From Turritopsis dohrnii (Eukaryota; Cnidaria; Hydrozoa; Anthoathecata; Oceaniidae): a DNA stretch of 64,000 bases. The stretch lies in assembly GCA_027922465.2 (NCBI GenBank), contig BQMF02000256.1, forward strand, positions 496,001 to 560,000. The letters run 5' to 3'. Below are positions 36,180 to 45,654 of the stretch, in pieces. Each line of letters opens with the position of its first letter. Within the stretch, counting starts at the first letter, position 1. The translations under genes and the position numbers were made by a program. The notes under the pieces are model-generated. The model saw nothing but the letters and a program-made list of their open reading frames with translations, was not told the DNA's origin and did no database searches.

Positions 36180-36291
36180 ACGTTGTAATGTACATCCTGA
36201 AAATTCTCCAAGCCTGACAACTGCTTAAGCGAGGGCAGGATTTCTTCAATGTCACCACCTGACAACGAAAGATTCAGTTTCGCTAATGCGT
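36180..36291 (-). CDS. Possible exon with leucine-rich-repeat-like peptide
   Basis: On the minus strand, an acceptor TTTCCACAG ends at 36292. The following sequence, read after two bases, gives ALAKLNLSLSGGDIEEILPS and then LKQLSGLENFQ, with leucine spacing like a ribonuclease-inhibitor-type LRR. Candidate donors lie near 36190-36175. The upstream exon should end in phase 1, and the 36-nt candidate at 37617-37652 does not fit. If real, this is the 3' part of another NLR- or LRR-type gene. Confidence 0.3.
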
Positions 36292-36439
36292 CTGTGGAAA
36301 TTAAATATATCAAATATATAGCTAGTCAAGCTAGACTAAAATTTAGATTTTAGCTTTGAACAGTCATGATGGCAAGTCGACAAACTTAGAACCTTTTATG
36401 GTTTGGACAGTCGTGATAAACTGATAACGAATTTAATTA

Positions 36440-36750
36440 ATGATATCCACACATAATGTACCTTTCCAATTGCAGCGCAAAGTTATCGGATCGAGTGGGA
36501 CTCGAACCCACGACCTCTCGCTTGCCGGGCGATTGCTATCCAATGAGATTACACTGATTCGTAGGCATTCAGGTTCAATTGAGCGGTTCCGCTCCCCTCG
36601 TCTGCTACGAACTATTGTGATCACAAGGGGTCGGTAGCTTAGTCGTTAGAGCAATCGCCCGGCAAGCGAGAGGTCGTGGGTTCGAGTCCCACTCGATCCG
36701 ATAACTTTGTGCTGCAATTGGAAAGGTACATTATGTGTGGATCTCATTAA
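36440..36750. repeat. Composite inverted repeat built on a tRNA-like sequence
   Basis: The left half (about 36455-36540) is the reverse complement of the right half (about 36645-36745). Both contain the same T-arm and anticodon arm, followed outward by GATAACTTTG.GCTGCAATTG and GGAAAGGTACATTATGTGTGG. The spacer of about 100 bp carries ATTGAGCGGTTCCGCTCCCC. The same spacer and right half recur at 36911-37370. This appears to be a tRNA-derived palindromic transposable unit. Confidence 0.7.
36628..36700 (+). tRNA. tRNA-like sequence, anticodon GGC position (Ala-like), probably repeat-derived
   Basis: It folds as a 73-nt tRNA. Acceptor GGGTCGG pairs with TCGATCC (two G-U pairs), the D arm is GCTT..GAGC, the anticodon stem has four pairs around loop CCGGCAA, and the T arm GTGGG-TTCGAGT-CCCAC is perfect. 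The anticodon would be GGC, but position 33 is C instead of the universal U and pair 27-43 is mismatched. With inverted and direct copies nearby this is more likely a tRNA-derived repeat than a working tRNA. Confidence 0.45.
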
Positions 36751-36900
36751 TTAATATATCAAAATAGCACATTGGTTTCAGTTAACTGACTGAAGATGGA
36801 CTATGTCCGAAACCGGGGCTCTGTTGGGCGAATGCCTCTCCCCAATGTATTTCACCTTCCTAGTTGCATCAAAGTTAACGAGTTGGTTGGAACTTGAATC

Positions 36901-37375
36901 ACCTCTGAGCATCTATCCAATGAGATTCCACTGATTCGTAGGCATTCAGGTTCAATAGACCTTTCCCGAATTTCTGTTTAAACACCGTGTTTTCACCTAG
37001 CATCTAAGTTTCGCCTCTTTTCAAACTCTTAATTACTTCTAATTATTCCACTGGGGAACTGAAAGAACCAGTAACTATTACTTACTGAAAACATTATCCA
37101 ATTAGAAAAACAATAAATTATATAGAAACGAGGCTAAACTTGATAACTAAGCATTAACTCGGCATTTAAACAGAAATTCGGGAAAGGTGTATTGAGCGGT
37201 TCCGCTCCCCTCGTCTGCTACGAACTATTGTGATCACAAGGGGTCGGTAGCTTAGTGGTTAGAGCAATCGCCCGGCAAGCGAGAGGTCGTGGGATGGAGT
37301 CCCACTCGATCTGATAACTTTGCGCTGCAATTGGAAAGGTACATTATGTGTGGATATTATTAATTAATATCAAAA
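36901..37375 (+). repeat. Second tRNA-like composite unit, interrupted by a MITE
   Basis: It starts at ATCCAATGAGATT, as in the first copy (36540), runs to GGTTCAAT, is split by the MITE at 36957-37190, and resumes at ATTGAGCGGTTCC. The tRNA-like part at 37241-37313 has the same acceptor and anticodon arms, but its T loop is altered (GGGATGGAGTCCC), which would destroy a B box. Confidence 0.7.
36957..37190. mobile_element. ~235 bp MITE, copy B, inserted in a tRNA-like repeat
   Basis: Same inverted ends as copy A (AGACCTTTCCCGAATTTCTG). The paralogous unit without the element reads GGTTCAATTGAGCGG. With it, the flanks are GGTTCAAT and ATTGAGCGG. This shows the insertion point and a duplication of AT. 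Confidence 0.85.
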
Positions 37376-37399
37376 TAGCACATTGGTTTCAGATAACGA

Positions 37400-37835
37400 A
37401 TTTGTTTTGAATAGTCACGTCCGTTCAGTTTCACTAGAAATGCGGAATCTTATTATACGCATGCACATTTAAAGCATGATGTCTAGCATTGCAAGGAAAA
37501 GAAAAAGCTCCGTTCTCAAATTCAGTTGTTTACTTTATGACTGAATTTCTGGAAAATAAACAGAATATTAACTATGTAACCCAATGTGTTTTGGATAGCT
37601 AAATGAATAAACTTACTCTTCCACTGCATCATTGTTTTCTTTCTTCTCTATCCTTTGAAAACAACAAAGACAAAATTAGTTAAAATTTAATATCAAATAT
37701 CCATTATTTAAGCTGTTGAAACCGACACTTGATGAGTTTTATTTGCAAAACAAAACTATATCAGAGCATCAGTAGCCATGTGACAAGGTTTCCTGAAAGT
37801 TTCAAGTTCCTAAAAAATTTTTTCACCAACATTTT
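37400..37835. other. Unassigned non-coding stretch
   Basis: No supported gene. A minus-strand donor GTAAGT next to a 36-nt open segment (37617-37652) was considered as an exon, but it does not connect in phase to its neighbour. Confidence 0.4.
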
Positions 37836-38714
37836 CAGGGGCGGATCCAGGGTATGTCAAGTTAGTCCTGTCGACGTACTTGTTTTTTGCTGAGATATAT
37901 ACTCTTTTAAAGAAATTGCCATCGTAGAGTTTATTCTTGTGAGCTCGTTCTCTTCTCCACGGTGTTTTTCAAAACGGTTCTAAACTTCTTTTTTTATACA
38001 TACGCACGGCACGAATAACTCGCACTAGAATGAGAGCCGGGGGTCGAAAGCGAAGTTAATTATAGACATTTATTGCCGTGCGTTTATCATTTACCCCCTA
38101 GCATGCTAAGTTCGCCGAACTAAGTCCTATTACCGTTTGCCGAAGTAAGTCCATCACTTTTTGTGAAGGCAAGACATCCGCACTAATATTTTTCGGAGAC
38201 CGTAATAACCGAAAAAAGTTAGTCAAGTAAGTCGAAAATAATCCGTGGGTAGTGGCATTAATAAAATGCCTTTAAACACCAATCAGAAATATTATTGAGC
38301 CGGCAAAATTCGTAACATAAAACGTAATAAAATATTTCCAGCAGCTAGCCTATAACTTGGCTCTTTTGATCGAAATTAAACCTACAATTTAGTTTTCTCT
38401 ATATGATAATGAATTTCATACCCCCTGGAAAATTCATCAGTCAAGTAAGTCAGGAAACGTCTGGGGGTAGTGGCAAAAATGTCAAATGAATCTGTGTATA
38501 TGTGGGAAATTTTAGGGGGCTTATTCTGATAGTTGCCATTTTCAAATAAATTTAGCTGTAAAGTTTGTGAAATCATATGATGTTTAAATCTGATGTTATA
38601 AAATAATTTAGTATTTCTTGACTCGCCTGAGATTTATTGCCCCCGTACAAAGTACTACCTCAGCCCACGTGAAAATGAAGTTTTCGAGATCAGATTCGTT
38701 CTTCTTCAACAGCC

Positions 38715-38944
38715 ATGGAACTGTTTGCAAAAGTTAGAAATTTGTGCGAAGAAAACGATATTTTGTGCCTAAAGAATTGGCAAACTGTTTTAGAGAGAAG
38801 AGTGCGGGAATGCTCTTCTTTATCTAATGCGGAGTTGTACCAAAAACTTGTTTCTGGTCAACTCCAGAGAAATAGTGTTGCAGAGTCTTACCTCACAACT
38901 AATTTAAAAGAAGACGAAGATCACGTTTGGATTGCCTTAAGGTA
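38715..38944 (+). CDS. First exon of OTU/vertnin-like gene
   Basis: ATG at 38715 opens a helical, charged segment (NWQTVLERRVREC, then ELYQKLVSGQLQRNS), read in frame up to HVWIALR. It ends at a GT donor near 38944 (AAGGTAATAC). The peptide joins in frame to the exon beginning at about 39223, where the ATGNC motif follows. A TA-rich promoter is not obvious. The first residues have no recognised domain. Confidence 0.55.
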
Positions 38945-39222
38945 ATACATTATTTTGTTGTTATATTGCCATGTATTTGTTATTTATGTAATTCTGAGGG
39001 GTTATTCTAAAGTCAAGCCTGATATTTTCTACCTGAAGTGATGATTGATTCTTGTAATTCCTTTCATTTTTGACATGTTTTGTGGTCAAGTTTTTTTAGT
39101 TTTAATTGCAAGTATTATTTCATGAGAACTTATATCGCTTTCCCTCATTAAAAACAACATTTCAATTTAAAAAAAGATGGGGGATCAACATAATAATTTT
39201 ATTCCTTTTCATTTTTCTTACA

Positions 39223-39605
39223 GATCCACTGCTACTGGAAATTGCATATTTAGTTCTGTTTCCATATGTTTGGTAGGTGATAATTCATTAGTGTTTGATT
39301 TAAGAGTTCTTACAGTCATTGACATGTTTTTGAATGCTTCGTACTACTCTAACCATCCACTTTTTTCGCATTTGTTAAATTTGTATCCTGACATGTTTAC
39401 ATGTGTTGGTAACATATTAGCTTTATGTTTATCCCATTCATCCATTGACAGTGGACTCACTGGTTCAGATCTTGTCCAATTTGAGGCAATGCATGTTTGT
39501 GCAGATAATGTCTGGACAGGTTTTCTTTGCATTTTATCGTTATGTAATGTAATTAAAAGGGACATTAAATCTTTGTTCATTGCCAATCTCATCGCCTCAG
39601 CTTAA
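39223..39605 (+). CDS. Second exon: OTU-like / vertnin-like cysteine-protease fold
   Basis: After acceptor TTTTTCTTACAG the exon reads STATGNCIFSSVSICLVGDN, then LRVLTVIDMFLNASYY and FEAMHVCADNVWTGFLCILS, and ends in a stop at 39603-39605. The GNC.F motif is the catalytic-cysteine motif of OTU-type proteases. The order of the later helices (L..RVLT...M, then a DNVW phrase) recalls vertnin and related OTU-like proteins near transposons (recollection). A C-terminal catalytic histidine was not identified, so activity is uncertain. The downstream hAT frame starts within this exon's last 50 nt, in another frame. Confidence 0.55.
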
Positions 39606-40768
39606 GTGTTGTAAAGTCTTGCAATATTCAAATGGTCAAAAATGTCATGGAGCAAATAAAAGAGCTGACATATTTCTTTAAATATTCTGACTCTCGTCAG
39701 AAGATTCTTTCTGCCAACATAGCTCAATACTGCCTTAATTCACGAACTGTTAAGATGACAGATGTTTGTCGGACTAGGTGGGTAGAGAGAATCACAGGAA
39801 TGAATGACTTTGTCAGTTTGTTTCCTGCCATTGTATGTTGTATGGAGGAAATGAGTGAGAACTTGGACAAAAGGTGTAATAGAGATACCTCACTTAAAGC
39901 ATCAGCATTTTTAGCCCTTATCACATCTTTTCCATTCATTGCCTCACTTGTCATAGCACGAAATATTCTAGATAAACTGTTGCCTGTTACAAGACTGCTT
40001 CAGGCATCTGCAATTGATTTGTCGGAATCTTTGAAACTTATCAATGCATTGAAGGCAGATTTTTTGATGACGAGAGATAACATTGACTGCAATCATGAAA
40101 AATGGTATAATGAAGCAAAAGTTCTAGCAGAAAGGGTTGGAGTTATGGAGTGTAGACCTAGACTTTCTGCTAGACAGGTTCACAGATGTAACGTTCCTTC
40201 TGAAACTCCATCTGAATATTTCAAGCGGTCAGTTTCCATTCCATTAATTGATCATTTGATAAGTGAGCTCAACTATAGGTTTGACGACTGTCGTTCATAT
40301 GAAGGCTTACTTATCATACCAGCTAAAATGATTTCTTTGTTAAATCAAGCTAATTGGAAAGATAGGTTTCTTTCTTTTTGCCAATTCTATAAAGATGATT
40401 TACCATCACCTTTATCTTTGGAGAATGAATTGTTGTTATGGGAAAGGTATTGGATTGGTTATGAAGGTTCCTATCCTGATAATATTCCTAATACCCTGAA
40501 AGCCATCAACTTCCCTGGTTTTGAAAACTTGAAGGTCGTTTTAAAGATACTTGGAACATTGCCAGTTACAACTTGCCAATGTGAACGTTCGTTTTCTGCT
40601 ATGAAAAGATTGAAAAATTATGCCAGAACAACGATGGTGTCTGAAAGATTGAATGGGATTGCATTAATGCACATCCACCAGGAGATCGATATAAATATTT
40701 CTTCAGTCATCGATCTGTTCAGTCGTAAGAATAGAAAACTTTCTTTTACACGCCCAATTTCTGAGTAG
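39569..40768 (+). pseudogene. hAT transposase C-terminal part (truncated)
   Basis: The frame is open from about 39569 and begins in the middle of the conserved phrase VHC.SHRLSLSVVKSC, so the annotated ATG at 39632 is internal. It continues with TRWVERITGMNDF and ends with the hAT dimerisation region: TTCQCERSFSAMKRLKNYAR, then SERLNGIALMHIHQEI. About 390 codons remain. The BED/TTF zinc finger and the catalytic N-terminal half are missing. Known role: cut-and-paste transposase. This remnant may have dimerisation capacity only. It could be spliced to the OTU-like exon through an acceptor at CTCATCGCCTCAG (39600). I cannot verify that. Confidence 0.75.
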
Positions 40769-40769
40769 G

Positions 40770-41215
40770 TTGATATCATTGTGGTCACCCCTTCTATTTT
40801 TCTTTCTTAATCTTACTTTCATTCTTCGCTCTCTTTCATTATTCAATAAACATTAACCTCATAATTTCTGACTGGAGTCACTTCTGAGGCTGATCATGTT
40901 TTCTAGTGCATCATCTCTGGATAATCTTGCATTTGAAATTTGATTTTACATTTTTGTCATTTGTCATTGTTTTGGTCTCTTTGTTCAATTAATCTTATAA
41001 ACCTGTAACTTAAATTTCTATTCTTCTCTTCTTCTAAGTATATCTATATTAACTTAAATTCATAAAATAAATACTTTTAAATCACCATTATAAACTCTTT
41101 TTCTTCTAGGTGTAAACCTGTAATTTAAAACAACTACTTTCATTTCATAATTATGAACTCTTCTAAACAAGTCTATCGTTGATAAACTTTTGATTTTTAT
41201 TTGCTGTTATTGACC
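40770..41215. other. 3' flank of the hAT gene; no gene seen
   Basis: AT-rich sequence. AATAAA at about 40845 is a plausible poly(A) signal about 80 nt after the transposase stop. Confidence 0.45.
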
Positions 41216-41510
41216 CAGGAAGACCTCTTAAGTTCCTGAAGGTACTGTTATCAATAAGGGTTCTGCGATGGAGCTTTCAGAGTCCTACATTATCAGAAAT
41301 CCAACATAGAGGTGTGGAAGCTGTAATGACGGGAACTGCTTATTGTATTGTATACTAGTATCCCGTGTAAAAACTTTTTACAGTTGAATTTCGCAAAACG
41401 ATGCATCGCTCCTACCTGTGCCAAATGTTTGTTAATTAATTATATTGTATTGTATTGACCCTTCAGTTCTTGAAGGTACTGTTATCAATAAGGATCCTGT
41501 GATGGGAGAG
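41209..41510 (+). repeat. Two diverged copies of a ~60 bp block
   Basis: The phrase GAAGGTACTGTTATCAATAAGG occurs at about 41239 and 41474 (quoted here with two extra bases trimmed in comparison), each preceded by TTGACCC and followed by a CTG.GATGG phrase. The two blocks are about 235 bp apart in the same orientation. Confidence 0.55.
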
Positions 41511-41571
41511 ACTCAGTTTGAGTAAGCTGTACTGATGCCTGTTGTGCTTTTTCGTAAGTATACTCTTGTAT

Positions 41572-41870
41572 ACGCTGGGTCAATGGCGCAGCATTCACTT
41601 GCTCGTAAACCCGTTCATGTGTTTGTGTCTTGTATTCGTTGGGTCAATGGCGCGGCATTCACTTGCTCGTAAACCCGTTCATGTGTTTGTGTCTTGTATT
41701 CGTTGGGTCAATGGCGCGGCATTCACTTGCTCGTAAACCCGTTCATGTGTTTGTGTCTTGTATTCGTTGGGTCAATGGCGCGGCATTCACTTGCTCGTAA
41801 ACCCGTTCATGTGTTTGTCTTGTATATGTAGGGTCAATGGCGTGGCATTCGTTTGCTCGTAAACCCGAAT
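41572..41870 (+). repeat. 64-bp minisatellite, about 4.7 copies
   Basis: Units starting CG(C/T)TGGGTCAATGGCGC recur at 41572, 41637, 41701 and 41765, and in a diverged form at about 41827. The three middle copies are almost identical. The 64-residue ORF over it is a by-product of the repeat. Confidence 0.9.
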
Positions 41871-42647
41871 CGTGTCTGTCCATGTCCGGCGATATACATC
41901 CGCCTAGACATGCTGATGAGCCTTGATATCAGGCGAAACAGACGTGATGGCGATGTTTTGATATTGTATACGGAACCTTCTTGCAATTATTGCTACAAAT
42001 TCATTCATTCGTAAATACGGGAATATGTAGTTAAGTTACGGAGGAAATAAATGAAAACCTGTAAAACATTTGTCCAATAACTAATTGTCTTAAAAACAAA
42101 GGATATATAGGAACTGAAAGATCTGAATAGCCTATTGAAAATTAAAGTAAAGCTCTCCCAGAACCCACAAAAGTCAAAAATTTTCACAGCACCCCCCAAC
42201 ACCCCCAGCTGATTTGACAAAATTTTGTTGCGTAGCTGCGCTCCGCAACTAAATTTTGGTCGCTTCGCGACGTACTTGTTTAAAAAACTGTATCCGCCCC
42301 TGATTTTACGAGTAAATCTAGATGTCACTAAAATCAAAATATTATATCAAATTTTCCAGCCACAAGTCTTTTACAAAAAAAATCGAATGTCAATCGAACT
42401 CTCAGCGAATACTTTATTCAACCTTGTACCCAGTATTTCTTGTCTTTTCACTATTGAAATGGCGAAATAACAAGAAACATTGGGTACGATGATGCTTACT
42501 TTTTATGTTACTAACAATAAGATTCTTTGTTGTTGTTGCGACAAACAAAGAATCTTCTGTTAAGACAATGGATAAACATGCCCGTATTGTTCGTCGATCG
42601 TGTAGAGCCGCATAGAGATAAAGATTGCTCTGTCTGTGATAAGGGAA

Positions 42648-42925
42648 CCCAGCCGGCAAAAAGACGTTTTGAAAACGCTTTTAAGACGTCTTGAAAGACG
42701 TCTTAAATCCGTCTTAAACTAGTCGGATTTGTCCATTTAGAAAACGTCTTTTAAAGACGTCTTTAAACCGTTATAAAAAGACGTTTTCTTAACGGACAAA
42801 TCCGACTAGTTTAAGACGGATTTAAGACGTCTTTTTCTAACGTTTTAAAGACGTCTTCATTTTATCTGCTAAAAACGTTTTTAAAACCACTTTAAGATGT
42901 CTTTTCAGGTGCGTTTCTCCTTGGG
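42648..42925. mobile_element. Palindromic foldback element rich in AAGACGTCTT
   Basis: A near-perfect inverted repeat of about 38 nt (arms around 42694-42733 and 42794-42832, containing CCGTCTTAAACTAGTCGGAT) lies in a 278 bp region built from GACGTCTT/AAGACGT motifs. The outer ends read CCCAG and TTGGG (complement CCCAA). No ORF. It resembles the CCCAGTAA element at 21881 in style but not in sequence. Confidence 0.65.
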
Positions 42926-42929
42926 TACA

Positions 42930-43958
42930 AAAGACCATTAATTAGTTTTTCATGTGTTCATGTTTCAGTAATGAATGAATGAATGAATAAAGAAATAAAT
43001 AAGAAAACTGATGACAAAATCTTCTTATTCAAATATTTAAATGTAATTTATAAATTAATTGGGGAACAAATAGCTCATAACACTGCCAAAGTTTAAAGCC
43101 GGTCATTATTAAAAAATATTCCGTAAAACGTAAGTATAGTCTTTCATAAAATAAGGTATAAGAAAGACTCTTGAAAAAGTAATCGAAGTAATGTTCAAAT
43201 TTTAGAAATTTTTATGGGTTGGAACTGTTTCCTGTTTGATTTTACTGTAACTAAAACTCAGAATGGCAGAAATTTTTTGAAATCCAAAAACCAAAAAGAC
43301 ATGCACCTCACTTGTTTATATGTTTTTATGCACTGAAGATGATTTTTATCGAAAAGCTTTTGCTATTTTAAACACGAGTCTTATCTATTTTTCACATATG
43401 TTTTAACCTGGCATAATCATTCTACACATGCAAATAAAAAATGGTGATTTTTCAATTAGCAGGAGCGTCTGTTGTTGTCATGTTTTTCGTCAGTGAAACA
43501 AGAGCAGCTTTTAGTTTATCGCATGATTTTGTGTATTTCCTCCTTCTGAGCTTTTTTGACAGGAATCTAAAATACAAAAACCCTATTTAATGAGAGGTGT
43601 TGTAACAATAACAAAAATGAAAACATCTAGAGTAAACAGGACACATACCAGTAACTGCTGATATAATCTTTTCTCATCAAATGTTTTGTTATCATGAGAT
43701 AAGAGAACAATAAGCAACTTGGGTGAAAATAATCTAAATAAAGAATGACAAACCTGAAAAACAGACAAAACATTCATGTCTATTATTAAACTCCATAGAC
43801 ATTTCGAAACATCATGGAAGTGTATATGACAGAACAACAAACTCATAACAAGCACAAAAATTAAATATCAGTGCAAGAAACACAAGAATAACATAGATAT
43901 CGATGTATATATCTTTATTACGATGGCTCATATGTGCCATGTCAATTTTAAAATTAAG
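42930..43958. other. Unassigned non-coding stretch
   Basis: No supported gene. The 90-residue minus frame at 43583-43855 is hydrophobic and AT-driven, with no domain. Confidence 0.4.
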
Positions 43959-43961
43959 TTA

Positions 43962-44335
43962 TAACTCGAGGTTAGAATACTAAGTCTAGGTTAGAATACT
44001 AAGTCTAGGTTAGAACTTCTAAGTCGAGGTTAGAACTTCTAACTCGAGGTTAGAACTTCTAACTCGAGGTTAGAACTTCTAACTGGAGGTTAGAACTTCT
44101 AACTGGAGGTTAGAACTTCTAACTCGAGGTTAGAACTTCTAACTGGAGGTTAGAACTTCTAAATCGAGGTTAGAACTTCTAACTCGAGGTTAGAATACTA
44201 ACTCGAGGTTAGAACTTCTAAGTCGAGGTTAGAACTTCTAACTCGAGGTTAGAACTTCTAAGTCGAGGTTAGAACTTCTAACTCGAGGTTAGAACTTCTA
44301 ACTCGAGGTTAGAACTTCTAACTCGAGGTTAGAAC
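43962..44335 (+). repeat. 20-bp minisatellite, left part (~19 copies)
   Basis: Repeats of AACTCGAGGTTAGAACTTCT, with variants AAGTC.AGG and a shortened AATACTAACTC form. The unit contains two palindromes: CTCGAG, and GTTAGAA-C-TTCTAAC. The array is cut at 44335 by the Polinton and continues in the same orientation at 60517-60601. Confidence 0.95.
44330..44335 (+). other. Left target-site duplication TAGAAC
   Basis: TAGAAC immediately precedes the Polinton start (AGAGATAGG). The same six bases follow its right end at 60517-60522. A 6-bp duplication is the Polinton hallmark. Confidence 0.85.
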
Positions 44336-45654
44336 AGAGATAGGAAAGTGCCGATTATAGCGCAAAATTATATCCCTCCTAATCATAAGCGAGAATCCCT
44401 GTCAATTTTTCTCTCATAAACATAACATGGAAAATCATATGATTTCGGGTATTTCCCTACATAAAGTTTAATCAATAAATGAGTCCAACCATGAACTTAT
44501 TATTATTGAAAACAAAACTCCCTTAGGAGGAACCCCCTAGGGTTTTTTGTTGTTGTTATTGTTGCTGTTGTTGTTGTGATACCCTAGAGGGTTTTTAATT
44601 CATTGTCTTCAATCTAACCGGCACTCCACCCTGTATTCTCGAATCCACCAGCTCTGAGCTCTACCCCTAGATTAGACTAGTTGTGTGTGACTACTTAGGA
44701 ACTCCGACTACTACGCACGCAATGGCCGTTCATGATCTGTTCGAGTATATTACATCTAGTCACATTGTTTTTCCCGACAACTTTTGGCACATTTTGTGGT
44801 GAATACCGGGAGCGGACGGCACCATCCAGTTCCAATCTAGCCGCTCCACTAGACCTTCCCTTTCCAGCAGACTCTGTCGCCTGTTCACCACAATTTCAAA
44901 TTATTCCGCTCTTGGGTTTTATATCATTCATTTAGACCTCAGTGTCTGCTTGTGGTGTCTCTCGGAACGCTATAATTTTCTTCGATTTGACGGTAACCAT
45001 CTTTTTATGTTCAAAACAGCTTTTTGTTATGACTATATAGCATTTTTTTATTTTGATTACATAACAAAATTCTCAAATAACAACACGTAAGCAGTTTTTT
45101 ATTATTATAACCACAAATTACTCATAAATGTAAACAATTAAATATCTCATAAAAAATGTCCATAGGGAAATCCCCGATTGTCGTAAAAAGCAGTTTGTAG
45201 CAGTTTCATTTTTATAACATAAATGAGCTAACAATACATATAACACACAGATCAGCGTAGTCTAGTGGATAAGAACGCTAACTTGTAACAGCAAGGTCGT
45301 GTGTTCGAACCCCACGCAGTTCGTCTGAGAGGAAGTATATATACTTCGGCGGTTGTAGATCTCTCATGTCCTGGTTGTAAAACTTGCATGAGTGCGCACT
45401 TTCCCGCAGTTTGTGTTGAATATATCGCGGAATGGTTAGCATTGTGTCTGGGTGATTTATCACTGTCAGGTTTCTCTGGTCCATAGAGACATTCAGGTTA
45501 CCGTCATTTCGATCGAAATTCAACAAACGCCAGGGCTTAGAAGTGTCAGCATGTATCCACAATGCCGACTATAATTGCAAACTACATGCGCTGATCAGCG
45601 AAATATATACCATATACTAAACATCGTGGTAATCGCTAAAACCAAAGCTATTTT
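44336..45654 (+). repeat. Polinton left terminal inverted repeat
   Basis: It pairs without indels with 59199-60516 (position x pairs with 104853 minus x). At least six single-base differences were noticed by eye in 1318 bp. Near the outer end are CCTAGAGGGTTT, a CAA/TTG-rich run and CCCCCTAGGG. The inner part holds a tRNA-like sequence and the last 20 codons of the neighbouring minus-strand gene. Confidence 0.95.
45250..45322 (+). tRNA. tRNA-like sequence inside the left TIR (Thr-UGU-like loop), probably non-functional
   Basis: It has an A-box-like TAGTCTAGTGGATAAG, the loop CTTGTAA (as in tRNA-Thr with anticodon TGT), and a good T arm and B box (GTGTTCGAACCCC). The anticodon stem barely pairs, and the ends do not form a normal acceptor stem. 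It is therefore a decayed tRNA, a tRNA-derived insert or a pol III promoter-like signal. The second copy lies in the right TIR. Confidence 0.5.

Larger units (their letters stand above)
37836..42302. mobile_element. hAT-type element bounded by CAGGGGCGGAT termini (~4.5 kb)
   Basis: The left end CAGGGGCGGATCCAG at 37836 and the right end, complement CAGGGGCGGATACAG, ending at 42302 form a 15-bp inverted repeat of hAT type (CAGGGGCGG). ATTTT flanks both sides directly. The 8-bp duplication expected for hAT is not perfect, so the two ends may not belong to one insertion. Inside lie a spliced OTU/vertnin-like gene, the C-terminal part of a hAT transposase, and a 64-bp minisatellite. The transposase N-terminal region is missing, so the element is not autonomous. 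Confidence 0.55.

Noticed and set aside
36628..36700. Functional nuclear tRNA-Ala(GGC)
   Set aside because: C instead of U at position 33, a mismatch at 27-43, and several inverted and direct copies with the same flanks favour a tRNA-derived repeat. Kept only as tRNA-like.
37617..37652. 36-nt minus-strand exon before 36291
   Set aside because: Splice sites look good, but the phase does not match the next exon candidate and gives a stop in the other frame.
41542..41736. 64-residue ORF over the 64-bp minisatellite
   Set aside because: The frame follows the repeat only. Nothing suggests coding.
43962..44335. 20-bp array considered as a CRISPR-like array or as part of the Polinton TIR
   Set aside because: There are no unique spacers, and both flanking arrays run in the same direction. 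TIR parts would be inverted. It is target minisatellite.
45278..45562. 94-residue ORF in the TIRs (also 59291-59575)
   Set aside because: It overlaps the tRNA-like sequence, has no upstream promoter or domain, and shows amino acid changes between the two copies. Probably a shadow.
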